Shown piece after piece: positions 24,773 through 37,434 of a stretch of DNA of 64,000 nucleotides (within the stretch, counting starts at the first letter, position 1; each line of letters begins with the position of its first letter). Where the stretch lies: assembly GCF_016802725.1 (NCBI RefSeq), contig NC_052665.1, positions 434,001-498,000 on the forward strand. Direction: 5' to 3'. The DNA comes from Solenopsis invicta. Its lineage: Eukaryota; Arthropoda; Insecta; Hymenoptera; Formicidae. The notes under the pieces are model-generated. The model was not told the origin of the DNA. It ran no database searches and saw only the letters and a program-made list of their open reading frames with translations. A program made the position numbers and the translations under genes.

Positions 24773-26996
24773 ATGAATGTATGTGAAGAACATCTTAACG
24801 TAACGATAGATGAAAGTGAAATTATTATTGGTGCCAAAGACATTATAAAGAGGATTAGACCATCCTGGCCTTTGCAACACCTGCATTTCAAGGTAATAAC
24901 TCTGTATTCTTTTGTTATGTAAGTGATAGCGACAGATAGACGAGTAGTAATACTTACAATTAATTCAAAGTTAAAATTGTATATCTCTTTTAGTATTTAA
25001 TAAGTAGATTTGTTTGGTTATTTACAGCACTCTTTTATCAATTCATTCAATTTATCTAATGATAAGTTTTATTTTTATCTCTAGTTATATTGATATGTGA
25101 TACAGTTTCAATTTCTCTCTTTTATAGAGCATTATCAAAATTATATTTTAATTATATTCATATTTTTATTACATTTGTACCTTTGTAAATACAGACATAT
25201 TTCAAATCACAATTAGTTTTATCAAATTTATTAAAAAACAATAAGAAATACAAATATAGATATTAAACTATAAGGAGAAAGAACTGATGAGAATATACAT
25301 AGTTAGCACAAGTAGCAAAGTATAATTCGATAATCCATAAATTTACCTAATAATTAAACTTATTACAACTATGAGAATGTCATTTTTTTCTTTTATTTCA
25401 GGTATTTACTGATGGAAGAACAAACAAATTGATAGGAGTATGGCATTCGGAACATTATACAGATATGGTCCTGATTAGAATTTATGGCAATAATTCGGAT
25501 TTACTGATTGACCGAAAAAGCGAAATAAAAAATATCCGGGTAAAATCTTATTAATTTTATATTTTTATCCTATTCATATTTAAATTTATAATTTAATTGC
25601 TGTAATTTATATGTATTTTTTTTTATCAATGTGCACATACATACAAGTATTATACACAGTGACATGAAGAAATGTAACAAATTCAAACATTATTCAACAT
25701 GTAAAGAGAATCTAATGTAAAGAATAAATATTTTGTATAGATATTAAACAAGGCTGGCTACACTCATTGCATTTATGCTACATTTAACAATGGATTTGCC
25801 TATGAATTCTTAGAAGGTGAAACTTTGACCACTGAAACAGTAAGGAATCCAAAAGTATATCCATTAATTGCGAAACGTATGGCTGAAATGCATAATCTTG
25901 ATTCTGAAAATGAGTTTATACCAAAAGAAGCTTTTATTTGGGAAAAAACGAAGAAATTTATGGAAATTATGCCTAAAAGATTTTCCGATTCCCTCAAGCA
26001 AGCAAAGTAAGCGCGATTTACTATAGATGTTCTTATTTGTATATTACTTAAAATATATCTAAATGATGAGTTGTTGTAATGATTTCTACTTTAAGGTTTG
26101 AAATGTTGATACCATCCTATGCGATATTGGAGAAAGAATATCAGATATTGAAAAGTACACTTTCCCGAGTGAATAATCCCATAGTGTTTGCTCACAATGA
26201 TCTTCTACTAGGAAATATATTGTACAATCAAAAACAATCGAGAGTCGTTTTTATCGATTATGAATACACTGCACTAAACTATCAAGCGTTTGATATAGCT
26301 AATCACTTTGCGGAATTCGCCGGTAATTACGCATTTTTCGATGTCTTGAATAGTTTAGAAAACAATACCTCATATATTGTATCCTCTATTATACATATAA
26401 CTTCAGTGCAACAAAGTATAAAATTATAAAGAAAGAAAATTTTTCACAATTTTTAATGTATTTAAGGTTTTGACGAACCAGATTATTCTTTATATCCGGA
26501 TAAAAATTTCCAAAAAATGTGGTTGAAAGAATATTTGCAAGTGTATAACGCGACAACTAACGTGTCCGAAAAAGACGTTGATGAATTATATTGGCAAGTT
26601 ACTCAATTTGCTCCCTTGCCACATTTTTTTTGGGGCTGTTGGGCTATTATCCAAAGCGAGCATTCAAATATTGAGTTTGATTTTTTGGCGTAAGTTTTTA
26701 CTTAATCGATAAAAAACATTTATATTGTATTATATCAAATTTTATGATAGTAGAAAAAGTAAAGAATAATAGTGAAGATAAGATAACGACAATAATACTC
26801 ATCGCCAACATATTATCATTTCCTTGTACAATAGAAAAATTAAGAAAAATATAATATTAATTAAGAAAAGAAATGCTTTGAATAATTATTACATTGAATT
26901 TTCACGTGACTTTTCAGATACGCTGCAATACGTTTCAACGAATATTTTCGATGGAAAGAAGAAATCTCTAAGTTGAAAACAGAATATGACGAATGA
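24773..26996 (+). CDS. eas: Ethanolamine kinase (easily shocked homologue)
   Basis: Six exons (24773-24892, 25402-25539, 25741-26006, 26096-26322, 26467-26689, 26918-26996) give 350 residues. The fold is the choline/ethanolamine kinase branch of the aminoglycoside-phosphotransferase superfamily. Visible signatures are the N-lobe TDGRTNKLIGV (nucleotide-binding loop, from residue 43), the Brenner-type loop FAHNDLLLGNILY with catalytic Asp, and VFIDYEYTALNYQAFDIANH, the choline-kinase motif with the metal-binding Asp. The C-terminal PHFFWGCWAIIQ motif is also family-typical. The enzyme phosphorylates ethanolamine in the cytosol, first step of the CDP-ethanolamine route to phosphatidylethanolamine. 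Ethanolamine rather than choline specificity is inferred from overall resemblance. The protein is shorter than some fly isoforms, so an upstream alternative N-terminus is possible. Confidence 0.92.
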
Positions 26997-28317
26997 AACA
27001 ATGGCATGTTTAAAAAATGCATAGAAATAACATGGCATTTTCCAAAATATGCATTCCCGTTGAAATATTTTGTCTCAATTGTATATGTTGGCAATTGTAT
27101 TATACAATGTATGTATATGTATATTCTATTGACATGCATAATGTGTACATTATGTATTCATATGTGATATTATCTGTGGATAACTGTGGCCTAACATGAC
27201 CAATATTTTATATATTGGTGCTGCTAGTGTGCAATATATGTGTACAAATATATGCATCTTTATATGAATGCAATATATTAAAATAAGCAGGAGACAAGAT
27301 TGGAATAATTTTTAATTTAAGTTTTCTCTATACATAAAATTTGTCAAAATACTAAGATTGTCAATATTAAACCAAATTATATTAATATTGTACCCTCGAT
27401 GATAATTCTAACAATAGGTAAATGAAATCGATTTCATTATTAGATAGTGTTATCTCTAACAATGAGTGGCGAGTGACTAATATCGATTTATGAAGATATA
27501 TAAAATTGATTGAAGATAACAGGCTTTAGTCGATGACTTATTAAATGGAAAGTATAGGTACTCTTATGTAAAAATCGTATGTGCTTTTCTTATCTATTAA
27601 TACCTATCCTATAGGTAGGAATATTTCGTAGGTACATACCCTGCAGTTTAGATAAGTTACCAACAGGTATTAAATCTGTCTTATCGATGTCATCGTGTTA
27701 TCAGTAATCGTTAGTCGATGAATTAGAGTGATTGGAGTCATCTTAAATGCAAACGTGGTAGATGTCGCTATGGGCTCTCGCTTCCCCCCCCCGCCGCCAG
27801 TTACACTAGAAAACACACACGCACACATTGATCGTCCATCGCCCGCAAAATGACCGTTTCCCGAAACGAACGAGAACGATCGCAATAGTAACAATAGTAG
27901 TGATTGTGAGTGATTGACGTAGCGCTACTCGCAACGTTTGTTGTTGACGGTTGTTTCGTGTTTCTTGTCGTACACGTCTCTTTCGCAGAAAAAACATACC
28001 GCGAACATTCGGTTTGCCAGACGAAAGAAAGAGAAAGAAATATAGCTTCGACAGTTTATATCTGATTGCGAACGACACAATATCGGCACCGTTCCTCGAT
28101 GCTCGTTCATCGATAAACGACGTCTCGACACGGTGACGATATCCGTTTATTCGACAGTTTTGAATAATCTCGAGGGAGAATAAACCGAAATCATTACACC
28201 CGCAACAAAGTGCGTAGTTTGCTGAATTGCGTACATCTCGTCAAACTCTGGAAAAGGAAGAGAGGAACGCTACATTCTTTCGGTCACACTCCGCGCTTGC
28301 CAATCGGTTACCGAAAG
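26997..28317. other. Intergenic region, eas / Lobe
   Basis: AT-rich eas 3' sequence gives way near 27750 to a C-rich run (about 27785-27795) and CpG-richer sequence, presumably the promoter and leader of the Lobe-like gene. No other gene was recognised. Confidence 0.5.
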
Positions 28318-31300
28318 ATGCACATCACCTGTAAATGTTTGAACGTGTCTATCGAGTCCAGGAGCACCGAGTTACAGCGGGTTAACATTGAATTGACTGA
28401 CCTAGAACGCGCCGATGCATTTTTTCGTGAGGTGAATAAGTTTTTTTTTTGTCATTCTTTGTCTTTCTCTTTCTCTTGAAAACTTCTTCTAAATACGATG
28501 AAATTTTTGAGGAAAAAGAGAAAAAAGAAAAGAAAGCTGAAACGCCTGAGAATCCGCGAACGAAGCACTCCAGCCATTCCAGGCTCCTTCTCTCTCTCCT
28601 TCCTCTCACCCGCTCTACCACAATGTTATGTTGACCGGTATGAATTCAGAGTTTAACCATTTTATCCTCTTACATCGTGCATGATGAGCACGATACATCA
28701 CTTATCCTTATTGTTTACTGAATATTAAATAAGGATAAATAATATGCATGAAATGGAATGCACCCATAGAGACTAAATTAATTTTTTTGGCATTTTTTTC
28801 TAATTTTGTCATAGTGATATTTGCACTAGTGTCATACTGTCGTGATAAATTATTTATGTAATTATAATTAAAACAAGGAACAATTAAATAATTTATTAAA
28901 CATTTACCAACCACATTTTAATATGACAGATCTTGATTTTATCTTTTACAGGATCTGGCAACTGTATCAGAATTGAAAAATATTACAAAAGAACAACCTG
29001 GTTTGATGGAAATAAGAAATGTTGGATCATGGATTATACATCGTTGTTACAATTGCTCGATGTATACTCATGCAGTTCATAGAGAATATGGTGCTGCTTT
29101 AGTCCTTGTTAATAACAATATTCTTGTAAGTTGTTTGGATAAAATGTATTCACCATATGCAAAAAATATTTAGTTACAAAATAGTCAGGAGACAATCATC
29201 TTAAAACAATGGCTCCAAATTGCTTTTGTCATAAATGATTTGTCTTATTTGATACACTTGGCTTATTCCTGTTATATTGGGTTGTTGAAAAAATCATGAC
29301 ACATTTTTACATATACATTTAAAAATGTGTCATGACTTCCAACAACCTAATACATTCTTATTGCTGTTGACGTAATAAACTATTTAATAAATGATATATT
29401 GTATAATTAAAGATGTTTGTTTTAAGCATCATTTAATATAGCTATGTGGCTAATTTTCGCAATGACGATTGTCTCTGCATATGATATTAGTTATAGATTA
29501 CAGACATGTACTTGTGTTTGGTACTCGATTTGGTATTTATATATAATAAATTACAAAAACAAAACATCAGATATATTGTATATTTATGAATTTTATGAAT
29601 TTTATGAATTAATTGACCTCTGAGTGATCTCGTTCGTTTATAAGAAAAATTGATTTATTGTTTTCAGTTATCTTCCGAAGACATAAATAAATTGAAATTC
29701 AATCCGGATTATAGTCCAGTGTTTAGGATAGTAATCAATCATAGTTTAGAAGATCTTGATGATTATCTGCAACAGCCTAATAAATTTTCTGGTAAGTCAA
29801 CATATGTCTAACATATTTACATGTTCAACATGCATTAATTGTAAGTATCATTAGATTGCTAAATGGTTAATATATATATCATAATATACATATCATTTGC
29901 TACAGCAAAAAATCAAAAACCATCATTTTTTAATTATTTGCAAGGAAAGGAATCTTTGGGATTCTTATTACTAGTAGAACGACATGACTGCTTCTAAAAT
30001 TGAAAAAAGGCATGAGAAAAGAGAATTTTGCATCAAGAATGTTGCAAGTCAAAAGGGGTGACTTTTAATGATTCATTATAATAAATGAGACTTCAGTATA
30101 CTAAATAAAGAGCTAATGATATTTTTGTTCCTCTACAATCAGATTTTACAACAATTATCAAAATTGCTTAAGGCTCCTGACTCCTCAGCCGAGAACTCCG
30201 CGTTGACGGTAGCGACATTTCGTTGCGGACAAAATTAGAACTAATACACGTGAAACGTGACAGATTGACGATGAAATGTTATCGTGCATGTCATTTTGTT
30301 ATTATGTGTTTCATTGTAAAAACATGACTTGTCTCGTATTTACCAAATTCGTAAAAATGGACCGCGAGTAAAGTTTCTTTGAATTTTATACATAAAAGTA
30401 CATTTTTCACTCCTTTTAATAGCTATCCGTGTGTTTTCCTGTCTGAATAGACGTCACTTTACGTGCTTTTTACGACTATTTACTGACTGCTAGGCGAAAA
30501 AAGGATAGTCGTGACCGATATTTAGAAGTGTTTTAAAGCCATCTGATTAGTCTGTTTTATCCAAATTGGCATTATTTAGAAATGGCACGTCGGACAAAAT
30601 TATGTGCCCATGTGTTTTCCTGTTTCAATTGCTTCACTTTACATGCTTTTTACAACTATTTACTGATTATTAGGCGGAAAAAGGATAGTCGTGACCGATA
30701 TTTAGAAGTGTTTTAAAGTCATCTGCTTAGTTTGTTTTATCCAAATTGGCTTTATTTACAAATGGCATGTCGGACAAAATTACGTGTCATTTCACGCAAT
30801 TTCTCGCTTCTGACGTCACGACTTCAATATGGCCGCGGCGAGTACTCAGGAGCCTTAAAAATGATATTCTTTTAATGATGCAAGACATTCAAACTCATTT
30901 TCTAACCTTTTTTTTAATTATCATTAATTGTCAGGTCAATTTGATGCTACAAATGCTTTGAACACTTAATTGACCAAGCAGAATAAAAAATTTTACTAAT
31001 TGATCAATCAAAGAATACTTCAAAGCATTTATAGTATCAACTTGATTGTACCCATTATTTTAGTAAATAAATAATATAAAATATATATCATCTCAATGTT
31101 ATGTCTTTCTTTTTTGCCAGTTTCACAATTACCTAGCACGGTTCAAATGGCCCTAGATGGATTACAACGACAGCTGGAGGAAGCTGTACAACGTCAAACA
31201 ACAGCGATAGAAAATAAAATACGTGCGTTTACTGCAGAGCAGTATCAACTGTTGGAACAATTTCGTGAAAGAGCACACAACGAACATAGGCTATTATCAA

Positions 31301-32118
31301 AGTATCATCATCTTACTTATTAAGAATGAATATATTGCTATTATGTAATAATAATCGCAACTTTTTTTTTTTTTATAATTAGACTAGTATGTAAAGGAGA
31401 AGAAACAAATAAGGTGACCAATAATATAGAAACTCCACCAACGACTCCCGATGGCTTTAAAAATACCTTGACTACCTCTGCTGCAACTACAGTAAATCCA
31501 AAGTCCAATATAATATTTAATGACACAGAAGTGTCCAGTGGCCCATACGTTAAACAGGAGACAACCATCAAAGATTCTTCTAAAAGCAATATTAACGTAA
31601 GTTACTTGTTTAAAGTTATTAAAGTTTTCTCAAGCACATTATTTTATCAACAGATTAAATTTTTATTGTAAACCTATGAACAATCAACTTTGTAGAATGA
31701 AAGTTCGAGAAAAAAAGATCCATTGTATATTTGTAACAAGGAATCAGCTAGCTTCGATACAGAAGCGTTGTTTCCTTTTGAAGGAATAGAGGATATAGAT
31801 GCAGCTGGCCAACAACTTATGTGGTCTTCAGAAGAGGGATCTGACACCGATGGTATGACGTATTAACATCATTTATTGTCTGTATAGCAACATTTCGTTT
31901 AGAGTTAAATGTATGTAATAATTTGTTCAGATTCAAGCCAAAACGAAGGGATTCATATGCCAAGAGGTCAAAGGGATAGTCATTCCACGTTAGCTAAATC
32001 ATTACCTGTCACCGTGCCTGTCTTCCCTTCTATCGTTCGTCGTACGGTGCAGGACCAAGATGATGACCAGGTAAAGCTGATTTTCACATGATTTTACAAT
32101 ATATTCGTATATGTATAC

Positions 32119-32173
<55 letters not shown>

Positions 32174-32438
32174 ATACACATGCACATGTGCGTGTACATA
32201 TATGTATGCTACAAATAATTTTTATACATTTCGAGTCTTTTATCGCTATTTGATTAAAATATACTCAAGATAAAGAATAATAGTATGTATTTATATATGA
32301 TTTATATAATTACAGTTGCCAACTGATCCATTAGATCCGCACAACATTCGAGCTTCAATTAAAGCCTTAGCTAAAAGCGTCCATGGTGATACGGTATTTG
32401 GAGATTTACCACGTCCGAGATTTTCTACTCAGATCTGA
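28318..32438 (+). CDS. Lobe: Lobe / PRAS40 (AKT1S1) homologue with cysteine-rich N-terminus
   Basis: Eight exons (28318-28431, 28952-29125, 29668-29791, 31121-31301, 31383-31596, 31696-31852, 31931-32070, 32316-32438) give 408 residues. The C-terminal third matches PRAS40: LAKSLPVTVPVF corresponds to its AKSLPVSVPVW block, and DTVFGDLPRPRFSTQI to its Akt-site block, keeping RxRxxT with the Thr third from the end. An acidic LFPFEGIEDID stretch sits where PRAS40 has its Raptor-binding TOS-type motif. PRAS40/Lobe is an Akt-regulated inhibitor and substrate of mTORC1. The N-terminus (MHITCKCLNV, then HRCYNCSMYTHAVH) has paired cysteines suggesting a small zinc domain absent from human PRAS40, then a helical QLEEAVQRQ segment. 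An upstream in-frame Met at 28210 exists; 28318 is chosen as the conserved-looking start. Confidence 0.85.
29276..29350. mobile_element. 75-bp mariner-type micro-MITE
   Basis: TTGGGTTGTTG at the left and CAACAACCTAA at the right are inverted repeats. Inside, TCATGACACATTTTT is mirrored by AAAAATGTGTCATGA with about a 13-bp loop. TA flanks both ends, the mariner target duplication, and TTAGGTTGTTGGAA-type ends are common in mariners. Located in the second intron of the Lobe-like gene. Confidence 0.8.
30168..30858. mobile_element. TTAA-flanked non-autonomous element with internal duplication
   Basis: The ends are TTAAGGCTCCTGA and its complement TCAGGAGCCTTAA, so TTAA can be a duplicated target at both boundaries, as in piggyBac-type elements. 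The interior holds two tandem copies of a ~181-bp unit (about 30430-30610 and 30611-30784), each beginning TGTGTTTTCCTG and containing GGATAGTCGTGACCGATATT. No transposase is encoded. It lies in the third intron of the Lobe-like gene. Confidence 0.75.
32122..32170. repeat. (TA)n microsatellite
   Basis: More than 20 TA units in the last intron of the Lobe-like gene. Confidence 0.95.
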
Positions 32439-34546
32439 TTTACCAAGTGTGATGAGAAAACTTCACTCATCATTTCTTAATTTTTTGATACAATATATCA
32501 TAGTCTCTATCATCCGTCATTTGTCTTTCATATAAAAGTTAATGAGAGGTTTATGTATACTGGAAATAAATGTGGCCGGTTTTGCAGACAAGTACACCTT
32601 GCGTATTTCTATAAAATAGAAACTTAAAAATATGCCTTAACTTATGTTATCTAAATTTATTAAATGTAAACACATTTAAGAAAAGACAAAACTTTATATG
32701 CTACTTAAATTGGATGCTGTATTTGCAAATATTGCGTTAAAAATAATTTAATAGACAAAATGTATAAAATGTTTAGAATTGATTTATATGTCTGCAAAAT
32801 TTTGAGTTGTCTACTGCATCAATTTGGAACTTGATAATTTATTCCGGCATACTTTAATTGTGTATGTTGTTGTAAATACTTAAATACTACACAATAGACT
32901 GAATTTTTTATCGAGTAACTTGAGATTAATTTGACATTGCGGCACAATAATAATAGTAGATAACTACGTTGTGCTTTTCGCTTGACGCATTGCCACATTG
33001 CTGGTGCTCATAAAATTATGTGTGCGTGTGTGCATGCGCGAATGCGTAAATATTTTACAACATTAATATTTTGCTCGTTTTGTCAAAAATTTAAATACTA
33101 TTGAAAAATGCAAAGGTAATGTCAATTATGCACAAGAATGCTTTATAAGAAAAATTATATAATTAATGTGATAGAAAAATACAGCGCAAATGTCAATATA
33201 ATAAGAATACGGAGACCTTACAAAGAGAAATTACAAACTATAATTTCATATGTAGAGTAAGGTCTAAAGCAAATTATTGTCAAACGCTTCTTATAATATC
33301 GCATATTTTATTATAAAATAACGGATATCTTTCCTGCAACTAATTTTTTTAACATATTGACTGAGTATTAAATATTAATGAGCTTAGATACTATGCAAGA
33401 AAAAAATAAAACTTCATTGAATATAATATAATTATGGTCTGTGCTTTTGATAAAAAAGAAATATTTCATCTTATCACATTTGAACATATATTATTGATTC
33501 AAGTTTACTTATCATGAAACACTTGTAAGAATATTATTATAGCTTTGTGAAGTTAAAAATATATTTCTTGATATTTTTCCAACAGTTTGCAGTTTGTAAG
33601 TGCAACATAGCATTACTTTTTTTTACCCTTAAAACATTAAGATGACATAACGCGTAAAAATGACGAAATAAATCTTGAACCATTCTTTTAATGTACATAC
33701 TTTATTATGAGAAATTTAAATCACTGTTTATTTTATGACACAATTTGACACAGAGGGATGAGATGATTAACATACTTTGCTTTTATATATAAAGTATATG
33801 TATAAATGTATGTTCAAAATTATGTAAAAATTTTCTATTTAACAGCTTTGCATTATACAGACGTAATATCGTGATATAATTATTACCATTTATTTTTAGT
33901 TCTACATTTCTTTTACGAGAATGGTCTGATAAGTAGTAGGATTTGAAATGAAAACACAATATTCAGTGTAATCAGTTTTACCATCATATACCCCCATTTT
34001 TCTAACAACGCCTGTTAAAATTTCAGCCTACTCCGTCCATTAGTTTTGTGTTGGCAGCCAATTAAAGTGAACGTCTCAGTCATTTTCATAAATATGGAAA
34101 AAGAGCAAATGATATGGGAAAAGAGCCAAACTGGTCGAATTGGCGTACAAACTGCTCCTCCATCCACTGTATTCTCCAAATTTGGCTCCCAGCGACTTTT
34201 TCCTGTTTCCCAACATGAGAAAATGGCTCGCAGGGAAAAAATTGTTCTTTTTCCATATTTACGAAAATGACTGAGACGTTCACTTTAATCGGCTGCCAAC
34301 ACAAAACTAATGGATGGAGTAGGCTGAAATTTTAACAGACATTAAAAAGATGGGGGTATATGATAGTAAAATCGGTTTCGCTGAATATTGCATTTTCATT
34401 TCAAATTCTATTGCTTATCAAACCGCCCTCGTACAACTGAACTGAATGAATTTCTGTCATATTTTGGAAAAAATTTCAACTTTTGATCATTTACGTTATT
34501 TTTATAAATAATCATGTATGTATACTTATGGAATTTTTCGATACTG
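32439..34546. other. Lobe 3' region and intergenic sequence before eIF3m
   Basis: AT-rich sequence with a probable Lobe 3' UTR (AATAAA near 32565). Its only recognised structure is the mariner-derived element at 33914-34433. No gene was recognised. Confidence 0.55.
33914..34433. mobile_element. Mariner-derived element with long inverted repeats
   Basis: The ends read CGAGAATGGTCTGATAAG and, inverted, CGAGGGCGGTTTGATAAG, each flanked by TA. The inverted repeats extend about 190 bp per side; both arms contain the same run around TTTTGTGTTGGCAGCC, which is why the same short peptide (CWQPIKVNVSV) can be read on both strands. The ~130-bp centre encodes, on the plus strand, a mariner transposase scrap: YSPNLAPSDFFLFPNMRKW, including the last catalytic Asp of the DD34D triad. 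The rest of the transposase is missing, so the element is non-autonomous. It lies between Lobe and eIF3m. Confidence 0.85.
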
Positions 34547-36589
34547 TCAGTGAGCAAGAGTAGCTTTATTTTTTGCCGCAAGCTCCATTTGTGCAGCGGC
34601 TACGGTCTTCATGCCATCCTGCACAGCCGAAAGATTAGCTTTCCACGATACAAGTAAATCTCGCAGTTGCATCCATTGCGGACGACCAAACGTTCTATGC
34701 ATCGTGCTCGAAATTAATACTTTACGACCAGCTTGATCCATGCGAGCTCTCACAAGTTTGGTTTTTAAAACTAGAATAAATAAATGATTGAAACAATATT
34801 ATTTATATTATTTTGTAAAAATATCATACGTAATATTTCACATTTCTCCTAAAACTCTGTTTCTTAAGCAATAACAAAATTGTTGAATGTCTCGATAACT
34901 CGGTATCAAAATATAATTCTACCAAGTCAGTACGAATTCATTTAATATACCCTGTTAACAGGTGTCTCCACTCTTAAATGGGCAATAGTGGAAACTATGT
35001 TATTTACAACAGGATGTATGTGTGTTGTCATTTATTGTAAATAAAAAGTTAAAGACTAAATAGCTTACCATCAATTATAAAACTTTCTACTTCAGATTCA
35101 TCAATTTGCAATTCCTCTTGTATAGTATCAAAAGACATTTCTGGATTTGTCTCTGCAAGTTGCATAAAGGTCAACAGCCTCATCTTCTTCATGTTTTGTT
35201 CATGATTTAATCCTACAAAAGAAAAAAAAGTACATTACAATTTTGTTTTTTTACACAAAATAAATTTAGTATCTTATATTACTCTACATTATTTAGTATC
35301 TCATATTAGACTAAGCATTTACCAAGTTGATGCTCTACAAATTCTCTATGATGTTGATAGAAATGCAAATATGCTGGTAATTTATCTTGCACAAATACAA
35401 GAAGTAAATCGTGTATCAATTCTCCTTCTAAAAATCTCACAGGTTTCAAAGCTAAAAGCGGATCTAACAAAAATGTATTTGGATCCGCTAATGCAGCTAA
35501 TATACAACGCTGTGCATCTTCTCTAGCTGCAGAAGCATTCTCAGCTGTGTAAGTTCCCAACAGTTCTACCATGACGGCTGCTGCTTGCTCTCTAAAAAAT
35601 ATTTTTTTCATATAAAAAAAAATATATATAGTATGCATATGCGTGTGAAAAAATCTGTGAGGTCATACCCCTGTTTGCAGCTTAAAAGAACTTCATGCAG
35701 TAAACGCAGCAATTTTTGCATTTGCTCATTCGATGGAGGAAAGGAAGCAAATTGTTGTTTCAATTGATCTATTCCACTATATACAGCTTTTACTTGATCA
35801 ACATTGCGGGCTATTTGTACCAAGTGATAATAAACATGATATCTCATTGGAGAATCATCAGCAAGAGATTGAAATAAGAGCCATAAACTGTAAATATATA
35901 TTGTTGTTACATTAATATGTAGGCTAATATGTAGCATATTGACTTTATAACTAATATGTAGCATATTGACTTTATAAAAATAAATAATTTATTACGCTTT
36001 TAAGCAAACCAATCCGAGCTTGTAGCCAGGTGCTTTTACAAGTTTCTCACAGAATGCCAAAATTAAATTTTCAGCACGTTCTGTAGGTATCTGTAATAAT
36101 GATGAAAATAAAAAGGTAAATTAATATTTATGTGTAATAATAAAAGAAAAAAATATCAAATATGAAACTTGCCAGAATCATAATAGAAACAATGTCGTTT
36201 AATACAGTTTCTATTTCATTTTCATTTCCTTCTTTGAAACATGCCTCACACACCCCAATAATCTTGTGCAAATCATCTTCTATGCCTTTAGGAGATTTCT
36301 CTTCGCTAATTTCTGCACCAAGACTCTTAAAATATACTCTCAATTCTTGCGCCTAACAATAATATTTAAACATTATTTAACCAATATATGTAATACTTTT
36401 ACTAATGCTTCTACAGTTAAGGTACATGTCGATATAACCTAAAAATGATGTAGACAAATGTTTCAAAGATTTATACGATATGTATATGCCAGATATATTT
36501 CTAAAAAAATTAGCTACAATTACTTTTTAATTTTGCAAATTTACCTGATCATCCAATGGCAATTCCATGAAAATTGGCGGCACCTGCAT
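34547..36589 (-). CDS. eIF3m: Translation initiation factor eIF3 subunit M
   Basis: Seven exons (36545-36589, 36173-36352, 35996-36090, 35669-35887, 35323-35591, 35069-35212, 34547-34770) give 391 residues (human: 374). The PCI domain is evident: KVMVELLGSY-like text appears here as AVMVELLGTYTAENAS, then LKPVRFLEGELIHDLL, HEQNMKKMRLLTFMQLAE and STMHRTFGRPQW near the end. eIF3m is a scaffold subunit of the eIF3 complex on the 40S ribosome; the fly orthologue is Tango7. The N-terminus MQVPPIFMELPLDDQAQELR fits the family start. The second intron appears to use a GC donor (CTG|GCAAGT at 36172): a GT donor four bases downstream would break the frame and the alignment. Confidence 0.93.
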
Positions 36590-37087
36590 CTTGACAAAAC
36601 GATAACACGTTTTACGTGACAAAATCCAAAAATTCAGCTAGAGTCGGAAGAAATCTGAAAACTAGAAAGGGGGAAATGCTGGAACTGGAATACTCCGAGT
36701 CGTTCAACAAGCAAGATTGCGTTCCAAAATTTATCGAAAAATAAAGCGTTGTAACTATTTTGGGTCTGTTCCGTTTCTCGAGGTTTGTTCTGTTTGTTTA
36801 CGTTGCATGCTTCAACATGATAATTATGTAGCACACATTGTACATACAATCAGCCAAATATTACACAGGATTTACTCTGTGCTTGCAATATCCAATTATT
36901 GATGATAATTGATGATCCAAAATCCGAAGATTTGCTCATATCGTATGCTTCAAGCTCCAAGAGTACTTGAATCACTTAGATCACTTTTTCGTGTGCAATC
37001 ACAACAATATTGATTTGAACGTATTGACATTGAGTGCGTTGAAGTAAATAGGAGTACGAGCTTAGCCAAATTCCAGGGGATCAGAGC

Positions 37088-37246
37088 CTCGCACATAAAA
37101 TGCATAACATAACATAAGCACAACATAAGACCGATAAGCTAATGAGCATCCAGCATAAAGTCGCCATATTGATTTACATAAGATTCCCATTGATCCAAAG
37201 GCTTTATGCTACGCTTATGCTCTATTATGCATTTCATGTGCGAGGC
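37088..37246. mobile_element. CCTCGCACATG-ended MITE, copy A
   Basis: Starts CCTCGCACATAAAATGCATA and ends ATGCATTTCATGTGCGAGG, an inverted pair. The interior includes a TAAAGTCGCCATATTGATTT stretch also found, inverted, in copies B and C. It lies in the loop of the outer palindrome. Confidence 0.8.
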
Positions 37247-37262
37247 CCTTGAGGCCCTTAAC

Positions 37263-37396
37263 ACCGCACAAGCATAACATAAGACCAAAAGACCAATAAA
37301 AATATTGTGTAAATCAATATGGCGACTTTATGTCGGATGTTCATTGGCTCATTGGTCTTATGTTATGTTCTGTTATTCATTTCATGTGCGATAGGC
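37263..37396. mobile_element. Same MITE family, degenerate copy B
   Basis: Begins with a decayed end (CACCGCACAAGCATAAC) and ends ATTCATTTCATGTGCGA. The core AATCAATATGGCGACTTTATG is shared with copy C; relative to copy A it lies inverted. Truncated at the ends. Confidence 0.7.
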
Positions 37397-37434
37397 TTTT
37401 GTCTGGAATCTGGATAGGCTCATACTCCTATTTA

